Shown here one piece after another: positions 49,516-62,100 of a stretch of 64,000 nt of DNA. Source of the DNA: Entrophospora sp. SA101 (Eukaryota > Glomeromycota > Glomeromycetes > Entrophosporales > Entrophosporaceae). The stretch covers positions 84,748-148,747 of the forward strand of contig CAUDNR010002557.1 of assembly GCA_958430865.1 (NCBI GenBank), read 5' to 3'. How positions within the stretch are numbered: position 1 is the first letter of the stretch; each line of letters opens with the position of its first letter. The position numbers were made by a program, and so were the translations under genes. Under the pieces are notes generated by a model. It saw nothing but the letters and a program-made list of their open reading frames with translations, ran no database searches and was not told the DNA's origin.

Positions 49516-51123
49516 TACCTTTTGGTTTTTTAAGGAAATTAATATCAACAATTATGTATAAATAACGAATTATTGGAGAAACTGCAACAAAAAGCTAATA
49601 TTTTTGTTGAATCTTTCCTTGTGATTAATTAAGTCAAATCCCATGAAATATTTTTTAATATATTCGTGTTATTAAAATCATTTTACCTAATTAACTTCCT
49701 GCAAAATAATGTTCATCTTGATGAACATTATTATCACCATATTATTAACAGTTGCTGTATTTATTCCTCATCACAGTATATATATAAAAAAACAATTAAA
49801 AATTTATAGATTCTAGATTGAACCATTTTTTATATTCATTTTTCCTTCTATCTTTGCAACTTCTGAGCTATGGAAGATTTTCTTTTTATCTCAGCAATTA
49901 ATTTGAACATTTTGTCAGGGTAAATTTACCTAGAGACATATCTAGTGTCAATAATATCATTGTAAAAATTAAACCATTTACAGTGCCTTCACATCCTACT
50001 ATTCCTATTCTTTTTGATGCCTTTCTACCAGTTTTCCTTTATTACATTATATCTTTCCTAATTGAATGTTATATTTTTTGTAAATCAATTCTAAGTCAAC
50101 TTTTAAATTAGGATAATATTTTTGATATCAGTCAATCACTGATCTTTGAAGTCTGTTGTTCTGGTTGTATTACATTTGATAAGTCTGCATATGCTAATTA
50201 ATTTTCTTGTAATGATTATAAAAATATGGTGAATCTATCTATTGCCATACCCCACCATGTTTTTAGATATATACAGTCATCCATTTATTGATTTATTTCA
50301 TTATAATTACTTGATTTTCCACTTTAGACAATCTGTTCATGAATCAGAGAAATGTCAATCAATATAAAAATGTGGGGGGATTTCATATTAATTGCTAGCA
50401 CTAGCTCAATGTAAATTATTTTTCTTAATGAATACAATAGTACTCGCCTCCAAGAGTTAAGCCTTTTATTTATCAATACAAGTAGTATTTCCATTCATTA
50501 ATCCCCCATTTTGAATAATCAAATATCCAAAAAGAATATTAATATTCAAAATACATCAGATGACTTTTGGTATTGCAAGATCACAATCCAGGTTTAAGGT
50601 TATTAATCCTTTTTGATACGTTTTTTCATGTATAGATTCCTCAATCACTAGCTTTCTTATAGTGTAATCTAAAATTTATATAATCTACATCAATTGCAAG
50701 GATATCTCCAAGCCAATTGAGAGTTTATTTAATTAAATGAAATAGAGAGATATTCTTAGGGTAACCTGTAACTAATACTGTCAGAGGTTTGGAATAGTAT
50801 CTTGGGAAGGGAATTGATCAATTGTTTTTAGTATAATTATTGGACATGTGTAAGGCACAACATTGCAGCATTATTTCAAATATTATTTGGATTGCAAGGG
50901 TTTAACCAATTAATAAAATAATTAAATTAAAACACTATTTATGTAATATTTTATAAAAATTTGTATTGTCATTTATAAAACCTTAGTTGCTAATTTTTGA
51001 ATGTGGTAGTGTTAAGTGTAACGAATACCTATTTATTTGATGGTGGTGATGGTAAATCTGTGGTGAGTGATATATTCTGTGTTTTTATTAACAAAATCAT
51101 TCGTTATCACATACAGTGCAGTG

Positions 51124-51598
51124 TAGTGTTGTGCCATTTATGCTTCCAATAAAATTTCATTGGAGCATTCTAATAAATTCCAATTGGAATTGGAACATTC
51201 CAAAAGTGGTTCCAATGAAGTTAACCAATGAAATTTCAATTACAGTGACACACAAGAATTTTATTGGTCAATATCAATTGTAGATCTGCATTGGAACATT
51301 CCAATAGCGTTACAATTTTCCAATTGCACAACACTGGTGCAGTGTGTCACAAAAAAATGGCAAGGTAAAAATCAACAAATACATATTTTCTAGAACTTTA
51401 TCAATTAAAAATAAAAAAAATTTGATTATTTTTGAAAAAAATTTTTAATGTGATCATTGCTCTAAAGCTATAAAATAATATGCTTCAAAATTTTACACAT
51501 AATGATCCAAGATCTTTTAATTCTCTGGCATAATTTTTATGAGATGATTTTGGATACTTTTTATTAAAAGCAATATTGCCATTTTTTTTGTGACACTG
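51124..51598. mobile_element. Two abutting MITEs: CCAAT-rich foldback and Tc1-like (copy 2)
   Basis: Counterparts of 21026-21238 and 21242-21500 (here 51124-51336 and 51340-51598). Arrangement and ends are the same. Confidence 0.62.
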
Positions 51599-53598
51599 TA
51601 TTATTGTTTGATAATTTTTTTTATAAATATAATGATTCTATAAAATTTGTCAAGTTTTTTGTTGAAGAAGCTTCTGTTTTGCCTAGTTCATTAAACTCAT
51701 ACAAAGGAATATCAACCTTTAAACATTTCTTATAGTTAAGAAGTGTTTGTTTTGATGATCCAATATTTGTATCTCTGTTATAGTAGATCATTTAATATGT
51801 GTAAGTTATAATAATTCCTTTTTTTAAAAAAAAAAATATGCTTATATGCATCTTTCAAAACCTAGCTAGTCTTACCATGCTCAACATGTTTTTGGTGTTC
51901 AGATCTAGTTTTCCAAGGCCCATAGCTTATCTCAAAAAAAAAATTCATAATGAAATTAGCTTCTAGAATTTTCTTCAGGTTGACTGCCATCCTTCAGGGT
52001 TGGCCATGATACTGGTCCATTAATGGTCCATTAGATCCATTAATGTAACCTTTTAACTATATTTAGTATTTCATTAATGGCAATGGACCAGACCAAAACT
52101 TGTTGGTTTCAATGGACCCAGTCTATTTCCAACCTTGCCATCCCTAAATGAAGGAAAAAATACATCATTAATATCATAAAAAATAAATTTCATAATTTGT
52201 ACTATAACTTGATGAGACAAACTTTTTTCATTGATTGATTTCTCACATCTTATATATGATTTTTTTGACCATCATTTTTGAAGGTTTCCACCAGAAGGTA
52301 CTAAATCAGCATAAACAAGTTAGCATTAAATGTTGAGAAATTATAATTGTTTATTGTAAATTACCTTTAAATATTTTATCATGAAAATTACTTGTTGTCA
52401 AAATCTCTATTATCAATACAATCAACAACAACACCATCATAAATGATAAATGTTTGATTATCTTCTATTTTTGTAATCATTGTATTAAAAGAAATTTTTA
52501 TGCTTCAGTTGCTACAAGAACTTTATATGGTCTATTTATTTATTTATTTTTTTAAAATATATTATTAATAAAATTTTTTTTTATTTGATAATGTACTTGC
52601 TTACTCATATTTATTTAATAAATCACCAAATAATAAGTGATTATCATGATCAAAGAGGATGAATCTTAGGTCACACATAATCTCAAATAACGTGATCATT
52701 ATAGCTTCAGTGAAAGATCTGCATTTTATAATTTTGAATGCAAGTGTTTTAATTTGAGAATAATATACATGTAAGCCAATTGTCATTTACACAAAAAGTT
52801 GTATTACAATTTTTATGTTACAGAATGATGTGGCAATTTATATTTATAAAATCCTCACATTCTCATATGCATAAATGCTATAATTGATCATTCTTTGTCT
52901 GATATACATTCCTTAAATATTTTTGTCGAGGAGAGGTCACTTTGGTTGTGATTGAGAAAAGAGAAATCATCAAAATACTCAAGTTTTGTTTTTTAGATTT
53001 TCCTTTAGTGGGATGCATTGTTTTGTAATTTTCAAACAAGTAAAAGTTATTACACTCAGAACCAAATAGGTCAATGCAAATCATACCCAGGAATTTCAAG
53101 AGATCATAATATATTATAAAGGAAATTTTTTTACTCCAATGTTGCTTTTAAAATGTTTGATTTATTAATAAAATTAATTCTTTTTTTTCGCTTGTGTTTT
53201 GTTGATACCTAAAAGGCAAATTATTGTCGTACACGTGATCAAAATGGGGTGGGGTAAGTGCTTCTATTAAACAATATTAGCTAATATATGTCAGCGCCCT
53301 TATCATTGTTTGAAAGTTTGTAAAAAGAGTGTAATTCTGTTAATGATAATTTGTTACTTTTTGAAGAAAATGAAGTGACAATAATGACGAAGATGAAATA
53401 ACAAAACATGAAAAAATATCTTTGGATTTTAGAAATTCTTTAGTTATTGATAAATTTTAAATAAAACCATTTTCAATTGAAATCACGTGTTTTACATGTT
53501 TCACAAGTTTCACGATTAAAGTGGTTTTTAGATCTACAAATTTAATTTAATTAAAAATATTCCCAAGTTTTATTAAAACTCAAAAAAAAAAAAGTAAA

Positions 53599-55434
53599 AT
53601 GGTGGCATTACACAATAATAACAATAACAGTAATAAGAATAATCATAATAATCATAATAATAGTACTAATAGTAATAGCAATAAGAGTGATAATAATAAT
53701 AGCAATAATTTTTCTAAAAATTCTTATTCAACATCATCAAGCAATCATAAAAATCACCCATTAGATTTATTATATTTTGATAGTAGCATTGGTAATTCAA
53801 CATCAACGTCAACGTCAACGTCAACGTCAACAACATCACCCAATTTTATAACAAAACTTTTACACATTCCAAGAAGACTAGTTCATTTAACATTTATACG
53901 TAATCTAAAGAAATTCAAAAAATCACAATTATTTCTTGTATTGTTTATATCATTAGTTGTCTGTTCGATATTTTATTTTTTTATTCTGCCATTTATTAGT
54001 TTATACTCTTTAATATTAAAGTATAAATTGAAAAATTATTTATACAACAATGAATTACTACCTTGTTCACTACGCAAGGATCCAATCCTATATATTGTCA
54101 ACTCAGAAAATATCCTAGTGATTTGGGAGACAAATTGTCCATTCTGTAATTCACAAGTCAAATGGTATCAAGTAATCAATAACAATAGTGACACTAGTAA
54201 TGAAGTTAGTAATAGGATTTATAATGATGATGATGATAACAATAATAATATTGATGGTAATAACAATGATAATATTAATGATGAAATTAAAGGTAATATT
54301 AATAATAATGATATAAATGGTATTAATGATATTGATACTAATTATAAAAATGATAATGATAGTGATGAAATTAATAACGATGGTAGAATTTTTTTAAATA
54401 TGTCTAGTATTTTAACACATTTAGAAATAGATGGTTCACATTATTTATATAAGTCATTAATTGGACCATTTAAGAACATTGGTAAATATGAATACGAAAT
54501 AATTTATCAATCAAATGGAAATTGCACAAACAATACCAATTATGAACCAATTGTTATTGCATCAAACACATTTACTATATTTCCTAATTTATCACCACCA
54601 TCTTCGTCACTTTTCAACACATCATCATCTTCATTGTCATCAATATATCCTATAAGAATATTGGGATTTGCTGATAATCAATTTAATTTAAAAACATTTA
54701 ATCAAATTGTTAAATCAGCATCAATACTGCACAATCAGCCCAATTTTATATTACATGTTGGTGATTCTGTACAAAATTTTGATAGTTTACAGCAATGGCA
54801 AACTGATTTTTTTGATCCATTGATCAATTATAAATTAATCCAAAAATCACCAATGATTTTTGCTCATGGTAATCATGACTTTAATCCATTGTTAGATTAC
54901 TATTACACAACAAATAAATTATGGTATTCATTCACTATAGCAAATACACGCTGGATAGTATTGGATAGTAATATCGATGAAGAGTCACAAGATAAATGGT
55001 TGATAAAAGAGTTATCATCAATTGAATCAAAATTGGCCAAGTTTCGTGTTGTGGTGGTACACATACCACCCTTTGTTGAATTTTGGGATCCAAAATCCTG
55101 GAATGAGAAATCAGAAAAATATTGGGGCGATTTTGTTAGGAAGAGGTATGTGCCTCTATTTCAAAAATATGATGTTGATTTGGTGATAAGTGGACATCAG
55201 CATAATTATCAACGTGGTCAATTTGATGGTACTGTTTACACCATAATTGGTGGTGCAGGTGGTAAACTGGATTTTGAGAGAGTTGAAGATTGGAAAATTT
55301 ATTCAATTGTTAGAAAAATTTACCATTATGTGTTGATTGAAATTTGGTCTGATAAATTGATTTGGGTAGTTTATGATATTAATAATAAAATTATAGATAA
55401 ATTTGAATTAGGAAAAAGAACAATTTTCACTTAG
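53599..55434 (+). CDS. Membrane-anchored calcineurin-like metallophosphatase, 611 aa (copy 2, diverged paralogue)
   Basis: Same architecture and length as copy 1: Asn-rich N-terminus, hydrophobic anchor, Fn3-like region with Asn/Asp-rich insertion, and catalytic motifs GFADNQ, GDSVQ, GNHD, VVHIPPF and GHQHNYQ. The anchor and early ectodomain differ (FLVLFISLVVCSIFYFF here, FLLLLISLVVCLIFYFF in copy 1; DPILYIVNSENILVIW against EPILYVIDSENIMVIW). The C-terminal part also differs (QKYDVDLV, GGKLDFERV, RKIYHYV, GKRTIFT). Most changes are silent or conservative and all metal-binding residues are kept, so both proteins look functional under purifying selection. The middle third, including the fast-evolving Asn/Asp insertion, is identical between copies. 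Confidence 0.85.
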   Translation: MVALHNNNNNSNKNNHNNHNNSTNSNSNKSDNNNSNNFSKNSYSTSSSNHKNHPLDLLYFDSSIGNSTSTSTSTSTSTTSPNFITKLLHIPRRLVHLTFIRNLKKFKKSQLFLVLFISLVVCSIFYFFILPFISLYSLILKYKLKNYLYNNELLPCSLRKDPILYIVNSENILVIWETNCPFCNSQVKWYQVINNNSDTSNEVSNRIYNDDDDNNNNIDGNNNDNINDEIKGNINNNDINGINDIDTNYKNDNDSDEINNDGRIFLNMSSILTHLEIDGSHYLYKSLIGPFKNIGKYEYEIIYQSNGNCTNNTNYEPIVIASNTFTIFPNLSPPSSSLFNTSSSSLSSIYPIRILGFADNQFNLKTFNQIVKSASILHNQPNFILHVGDSVQNFDSLQQWQTDFFDPLINYKLIQKSPMIFAHGNHDFNPLLDYYYTTNKLWYSFTIANTRWIVLDSNIDEESQDKWLIKELSSIESKLAKFRVVVVHIPPFVEFWDPKSWNEKSEKYWGDFVRKRYVPLFQKYDVDLVISGHQHNYQRGQFDGTVYTIIGGAGGKLDFERVEDWKIYSIVRKIYHYVLIEIWSDKLIWVVYDINNKIIDKFELGKRTIFT

Positions 55435-55815
55435 TATTAATTTTAATTTTTCTTCTGTTAATTATACTTTGTAAATACATATGATTTTTTTATTTAACAA
55501 TTAGTTCATTATAATTTTAATATTTTATGGATAACATTAATTTATTATTTTTCAAGCATACCGTTTTCTATATGATTTTGCAATGCAATTTATTTTCTTT
55601 TTTTATTAGGGTATTATGAATAAGATATAAAAGGCAAAAAAAAGTTAGAAATTATTAAGCTTCTTGCGAACTGACTTACATGGAGCTTTTTAAAATAATA
55701 AAACCAAATTTTAATGTAAAGAATTTACCTTTAAAATTAATTTCCAGTTGTAGTAATTCCTATATCACATAGCCACCTTTAATATTTAAATATACAATAT
55801 AATAAAAATAAGGCA
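55435..55815. repeat. Diverged 3' flank paralogous to 25337-25650
   Basis: Shares ordered short blocks with the copy-1 flank up to the CATAGCCACCTTTAATATTTAAA region, with many substitutions and indels. Beyond this point the two flanks are unrelated. Confidence 0.6.
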
Positions 55816-57240
55816 ATGTTTAGGGAATCAAAAAGAGTTAGGGTCACAACATTGGTGTTTCCTAAGATGTTAAAGAACGAGGAACATGCCAATCTTCACC
55901 TTAGTCAAAGAAGAAGAAACTATCGGAGAGTCAAGGTCATTACGTGGATGACCAACATTATTTTACCAGTTGATTTATGTCCAATGCTTATGGACCCAAG
56001 GCTCCAACCACTTTCTTACAGTCGCCAATGTGGCTACTCGAAAAATTGGATACGGAACTTATTAAATTTAAAAAGAGCTAGAGATATTCTAAAGTCTTCA
56101 AGAGAATTTTCAACATAGTAGAATACAAACTTCTACTGCCAGATTAGAAGTTGATGGTGCAAAGAATTCGACAATTCTCTAGTGCGAGGCTTTTTCCGTA
56201 ATGATATAGGCGCACTAGTAGGATTTGGCAAATCTGGAAAACATCGACAGGAATGCTGAAAGAGCAATAAATCACTGAAAAAACTTCTCCTTAAATAGAC
56301 GAACGCATAAGAAATGAAAACCGGGCCATTTTATATTTCGTCAAACACTTTAGAAGTTTTTCCCTTCAAACATTACCTTGCACATTTCGTTATTGCAATA
56401 TTAATAGAGACCCAATCATTAGATAATTTGTATTTGATAATTATTAGTCTCTTCCTCTATGATTTCCCTCTTTTTTCAAAAAAAAAATCGCAGACATAGT
56501 TAATTAGTATATTATTATATGCCATATCGATGGCCCGATTGTTCAGCGTGGCCCTTCTACTTTGCCCTATAAAAATAATAATAATCTGTTGATTGAAATT
56601 TACACAAATTTGTAACAGTGTCAAAGTCCATCTTTTCTGGAGAAAACATGTAATTTTAAATCACGAATCGAGGTTTTTTACAAAGGTTGATGATGGATGG
56701 CAGATCAAACACCGGGAAACTAATATACTCTTAAACTTTTTCTTGGAGATAAGTACTATGACATGAAAATGCGAAAAAAGAAAATCGGTAAACGCCATAC
56801 ACGTTGCGATGATATAGTCCTTGTTAACCATTACCTAAATGGAAGGGAGAGTTTATAAAAAAATAGCAGATCGTTTAAACCGTATTACGAATTAGTTTAG
56901 CGTTAGATTAAATACTAATTATCAAGTTCGAGATAGCATTCATTTTCCAATTTATGAGTGAGTCCTCCTGAGGTTTCGAGCGAAAAATGCTTATCCAAGA
57001 CCAGATATTAAAGGGCCATTAGCAAAAAGGATGAAATTTCAGCAAAATGTAAATATCGTGTTAGATACGATTCCAAATATGACAGTATATGATGAATGTT
57101 AGGTGAAATCAAAACACTTCGCATGAATGAGAAACTTCTTATACAACAGTATATATTAATATCGGCATTTGGTAAACCCTGGTCACTCTAGATTAGAATT
57201 CTAGATAACTTTTATTTGAAAAAAGAATTTCATTTTTAAA
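55816..57240 (+). pseudogene. Transposon debris, including a second Tc1/mariner-like relic
   Basis: A 100-codon open frame at 55816-56118 (basic, starting MFRESKRVRV) matches nothing I know and has somewhat higher GC than its surroundings. Further on, about 56800-56880 reads VLVNHYLNGRES and then, in another frame, YKKIADRLNRIT, like a helix-turn-helix. About 56960-57050 reads FRAKNAYPRPDIKGPLAKRM, like the linker after the N-terminal domain of Tc1/mariner transposases. Stops and frameshifts interrupt everything. No terminal repeats were found. Confidence 0.4.
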
Positions 57241-58110
57241 ACATTGAATTATCTTATATTCACAAAGTATGCCTTCTTTTTGCCAACACATTCATCAAAA
57301 AAAAAAAGCAAGCAAATAAAAATTTTTAATGTGCCTGCCTATTGTTACAAAACCTACAAATTGAATAAAAATGGGATATACAATAAATATGATGAAAAGG
57401 CAATTGAAGCAGGTTGTGATTGCTCAGAAATGATTCCAAAGAATTAATTTGCAGAATTTGCAGAGCTTTTCAAGCTCTTACTAAATCAGAACAAGATATC
57501 TTCTTAATGGTTCAGCTAACAGCAATGGATGGTGGAAAAATAAGTGCTAGCGAACGCCTTAAAAAGAAAGCTCGTGTCAATAAAAAGACTTTTTATCGCT
57601 GAAATCATAACACAATCCTTTGTCAAAAAGCATATCTCAATATACTAGGAGTTGGTAGAACTTACTTTGGAAATATCAGAAGTCATTTAGTAAACAATGG
57701 CCTCACATAAGAGCTCATTTCAATGCAAAAAAAATGCCCCGATGAAAAACCAAAATGGTAATCGATAAAAAATGTTGCCAAGATTGTAAAGAATTTTCTT
57801 TTAAATCATATAGAAGTACATGGGTTGGTTTACCAAGTCCAAAAAGAATTGTCAATAGAATAACCCAGTCGGTTATATATACTTACCAGCAGAAATATTC
57901 ATAGAAACTTTCTTGCTGGTCTAGAAGAAGACAGCAATTTGAAGTCATGATGCATTTCGTAAATTATAACATCAATTAACTCCTCAAATTCAAATTATGA
58001 GTTCAAGAAACAGACTTGTGTGATAGCTGTCACAATAAAAGGAGACTAAAAACTTGCTAAGAAGATACAAAAAGCATCTGTCAAAAGCAAAATTAGAAAG
58101 AAATTATTAT
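57241..58110 (+). pseudogene. Broken transposase-like gene of an uncharacterised family
   Basis: Consecutive frames give a Cys-containing start (about 57330-57440), MVQLTAMDGGKISASERLKK (57508 on), then LGVGRTYFGNIRSHLVNNGL (57643-57705). Later, WVGLPSPKRIVNRIT (about 57822), then a segment ending CDSCHNKRRLK (about 58015-58047). The order (a fixed N-x-x-x-H-x-x-x-N-G-L segment, a G-L-P-P-like segment, and an x-D-L-C-x-x-C segment) recalls a widespread family of large transposase-like proteins in fungi and animals; I recall the pattern but cannot name it with certainty. At least three frame changes and several stops make this copy non-functional. Confidence 0.4.
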
Positions 58111-59182
58111 AACAAGAATACAAAATTAGAAGAAATCAGAATTATTTGAATGACAAGACATAGTATGAAGAAAGACCGTGAGATAAAAGTCATTGGAATG
58201 ATTGTCTATAACCTTTTTACTTTGCGCTCTTTCCACAAAGGATTTTGGAGAAAAGGGAAAGTTTTCCTTTATAAATGTGATATTATTAACGAAATGCTAA
58301 ATAAAAGTTGAAATAACAGCAGACGTTAATAATTTACTTATGAAATTCGCATGATCCAAAAAAGCAGTGAAAAATTGCTTTTTTAAAAAAGAATTTTTCG
58401 GCAAAGTTCACTTTCCTCCAATAAATTAAGTGTAATGATATTTTCATAATAAAATAAATGATGAAATAAAAATAATGCAATTTAAAGTTTATTTCCCCTC
58501 CCCCAAAAAAAGAAAAATTAAAATTAATAAAATGGCACTAAATTTTCATTACAATTAAATAATAATCTATACATATTATAATATGTGTATGTAAATCTAT
58601 ATTAAAAATTTTTTCCTTGAGATCATTAATCAATTCATTGATTAATTCTACTAAATCCTCAATAATTTGTTAAAAGTTTTAGAGATATAAAAGATTTGTG
58701 TCAATTTATTAAATTTTCAAAAAATTTTTTTTCTTCTCAAAAATCACACATACCTCTAAATCTTTTTAATATCAGCTAGCTATCAAGTAGAAGACGATTA
58801 TTACTCTTGAAAAAATTATCGAATAGGACTTTTTGATTTGCTAAATTGTTTGATTTGTTTTTGTTTACTTAAACAAAATCTAAGATTCTTTTTATTCATC
58901 AATGCACACACATATATATATATATATATAATATCACATTACTGTATATTCTCACCTTTTTTTGGGTGGGGTTTTTTTGTATTCTTTTATTTCCATATAT
59001 GTCCAAAAGCCCACATAATACACATCTATTCTTCAAGAATTTTGTTTTTTAAAAAAATTTTTTTTTTCTAAAATATCACTGACAATAATGAAGTAAATAT
59101 TTATATATATAAAAAATTGATGTTTGACTAATTTTTTTTATTTTATAGATTTATTTTTTTAATAAAATTTTTTTTGACATAT
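58111..59182. other. Intergenic, 3' side of PRP40
   Basis: AT-rich, with an (AT)n run near 58913-58932 and T-runs. Short open frames on the plus strand (for example 58838-59071, Phe/Ile-rich) are not credible. The PRP40 3' UTR should lie in 59100-59182. Confidence 0.5.
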
Positions 59183-62100
59183 TTACTCCACATACTCGCC
59201 TTCTTCAGCACTTGAATCCCCATGATGATGTTTTTGACGAAATTCAGGTTTGGAAGATATTGCTTTACCAACTACTTCTAATTTAGGCGACGAATTTTTA
59301 TCAACAGCTTCTATTTTTGGTGATTGACTTTTTGATTTATATGTAGCAACAGTAACAGTAGCAGTAGTAGTTGAAATAGAAGATAATAATGACGTTATTA
59401 AATTGCTTGAAGAATCAGTACTACCAACATCAGCATCAGCGATACTAAAAGTATTATTAGCAGATGTAACGATGTTAGAAGTAGAAGTGGTAGACGTTGG
59501 TTTATGATGATCGTGATGAAGTCTTGGTGATTTTGATGAGTGTGTTATGTGTTCACCATGTTTTAATTCAGAATGTCTACTACCACTATTATTGCTGCTA
59601 CTATTATGATCTTGATATCTTGATTCTGAATGTCGTGATTCGTATTTGGGTTTTTGCTAAAATAAAATTTTTTTATAACAAATTATAATAAACAAGAAGA
59701 TCGAAAACATATACTTTTAAAAATAAAATAAAATATATTATATACTTTTCGTCTTTTTCTTCTATCACCATCTCTTTCTCTGTCAGAATAATCACCAGCA
59801 CTTTCTGCAGAATTATCAGAATTGTGATGACGTCGATGATGATATGATGATCTATGGGTTTTATGTTTTCTTTTTTTATCTGACGATGTATGTTTATCAT
59901 CTTCATAATCATCATCCTTAAGTGTACCCTCTTCCTCCTCACTGTCATCATCTTTTTTATGAAATTTTTCCTGCGGAAAAAAAAATTTAAAAATAAATAA
60001 ATGATAATGTCATTTGTAGTTATATATGTGTATATATATATGCATGTATTAATATTACCCTAATACGGTCCATAAACTTGTTAAAAATTTCAATGCGTTG
60101 TTCTTCTGTATCGATTGCTTTAAATTCGTCAGTTTTTTCAATGTGTGGTCTTGCCTAAATAATACCAACAAAATAAATTATTACATAAATATAAAGTTTA
60201 ATGATTTAATTTTTTAAAAAAAAAGGAGATAAAAGATAAACCTGATCATATGTTATTTCTGGCGTCAGGGATATATCCAAATTCTTGTTTAATATTGATT
60301 TAAATGCATCTATCTTTCGACGTTGTCTTCTTTCAGATTTTCTTTGTAGCTATTGGAAGGAATAAAAATAAATTAGCACATTTTACTAAATCTCGAGTCA
60401 TTATCATTATCATTTATAATTGCGACAAATACTTGTTCAAATATGCTTTTCTGATTTATTTCAGAAATTAAAGATGCTCGTTCATCAGAATTAAGAGTTT
60501 CTTTGAATTGTTCAAAAGTCATTCCTGAATTAACTGAAATATCCTTTGACTAAATTAATTAAATTCAAATATTATTGTTACTTATGTTACTAAAAATTAA
60601 ATGTAACCAAATAAAAAAAAAATAGATAATGCTATATTTATATCCTTTGAAATAGATATGTATGTACCTTTAGAACCTCCGTTACAACTTTACGTTGTTG
60701 GTACAAAATCTTGTCAAGTTCTTCAACAACATCCCAAAATAACTCTAGAGGATTTGATCCGGGTTGGCCAAGCATATTTTGATAACGCTCGTCATTAGTA
60801 ATTAATGGAAATATTTCCTTCCACTTAGAGTTTGCATTAATTACACTCTTCTTGCGTAATTCGTCCATCAAAGCACGGTATGCGTCTCTGTTTTTACGTT
60901 GTTGTCGATTTTGATTTTCAAGTTCACGTTTTTTCTTTTCTGCTGATTCACGTTCCAATGATCTAATATGTTCCTCATAGACAGCCAAAAAATCCAACAT
61001 ATCCATATCTTGTAACTTTTTATCTCGTTGATATTCAGGCGTGCTTGTGTATATAGTTTGAGCCTCAAGCCATCTTGTAGCCTCTGTTATATTTGGAAGT
61101 GATTTTAAAAGATTACTAAACTTTTCCATATTTTCCTTACGAATTGCACGTTGAATTTCCTAATTATTATTTATTTAATTATCATTAATTCATTAATTAA
61201 TTAATTATTGATTTACTATTTCAATAATCGTTAAATATATATGTATAAAATAATTACCTTCTCTTGTTTACGAAGATCGTAGATATATTCACCAAATATT
61301 TCTTCTCGTTGTCTATCATCTTCAATTGCTAAAAATGCATGTTCTTTTCCAAACAATTCATTAATTTTTCTAAAGTCAAAGAATTAAATAAATGAAATGA
61401 GTTTTTTTTTTAAAAAGATAAACAATCATTATATCTAAATATCTAAACATACCTATAACGTGTAGATGAATTTACTTCAGGATGAGATTCAAGTAACGAT
61501 ATAAAATCTTGACGTATTTTAATAGCTTTTGCTCTTTTTTCATCCTAAAGATAATAATAGTAACAATAGTAATAATTGTTATTATTTAATCCATTAAATA
61601 AAAAAGATTATGTATATTTGCAAGTCGTGCCTATCTATTTGCATAAAGATAACTCAGCCCCATATATTGGGGCTTATAATCTATTAGATAACCTCTAAAT
61701 GCGTATATGTATCATGATCTTAAAAGGTCCTGCAAATGCATATTTACATATGCGCAGAAATATGCAAATAAATAGATGCGACTGCATAAGAAAATAAATT
61801 ATAATTACTTCTTCCTTCTTTCTTAGTCCATCAATATAATCATGAAATGCTTGTTTACGCTCGGCTAATGTTTTAAGAGCACGATACATTGGTTTACCAA
61901 TAATAGCTCTCATAGTTTGTTCCCATGTCCAATCAGGTTTGACACCCTGTATAAAAAACATCAAAGAAATAAAAATTGTAAGAGAAGAAATAAATGTCAT
62001 CTCTACAATTGGTGCGTGCGCCATGCACACACATATTAAAAAAAACCACATACAGATTCTTTAAGTAATTCATGAAAAGCCTTTTCAGCTTCTTCCTTTG

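Larger units (their letters stand above)
47613..53598. other. Repeat-rich interval (copy 2)
   Basis: Counterpart of 17515-23500. Same tRNA-like element (47809-47918), 67-bp repeats (48310-48480), 71-72-bp repeats (48668-48998), palindrome (49702-49734), imperfect inverted repeat (51988-52148) and decayed minus-strand coding stretch (51648-53148). I saw no difference from copy 1, but did not compare every base. Confidence 0.6.
32358..55434. repeat. Copy 2 of the ~23-kb duplicated block
   Basis: Direct-orientation counterpart of 2259-25336. The base before the match differs (T at 32357, A at 2258), so homology starts at the end of the foldback element. Differences seen: G at 32378 for A at 2279, C at 32420 for T at 2321, one T fewer at about 37032-37037, and the clustered substitutions in the metallophosphatase gene. 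Genes, dead transposon and MITEs repeat in the same order. Confidence 0.95.

Noticed and set aside
61620..61800. Extra coding exon in the PRP40 intron (minus-strand frame continuing past 61809)
   Set aside because: Read-through of the FF-domain exon into the intron; the GT donor at 61808 and acceptor at 61545 restore the FF domain.
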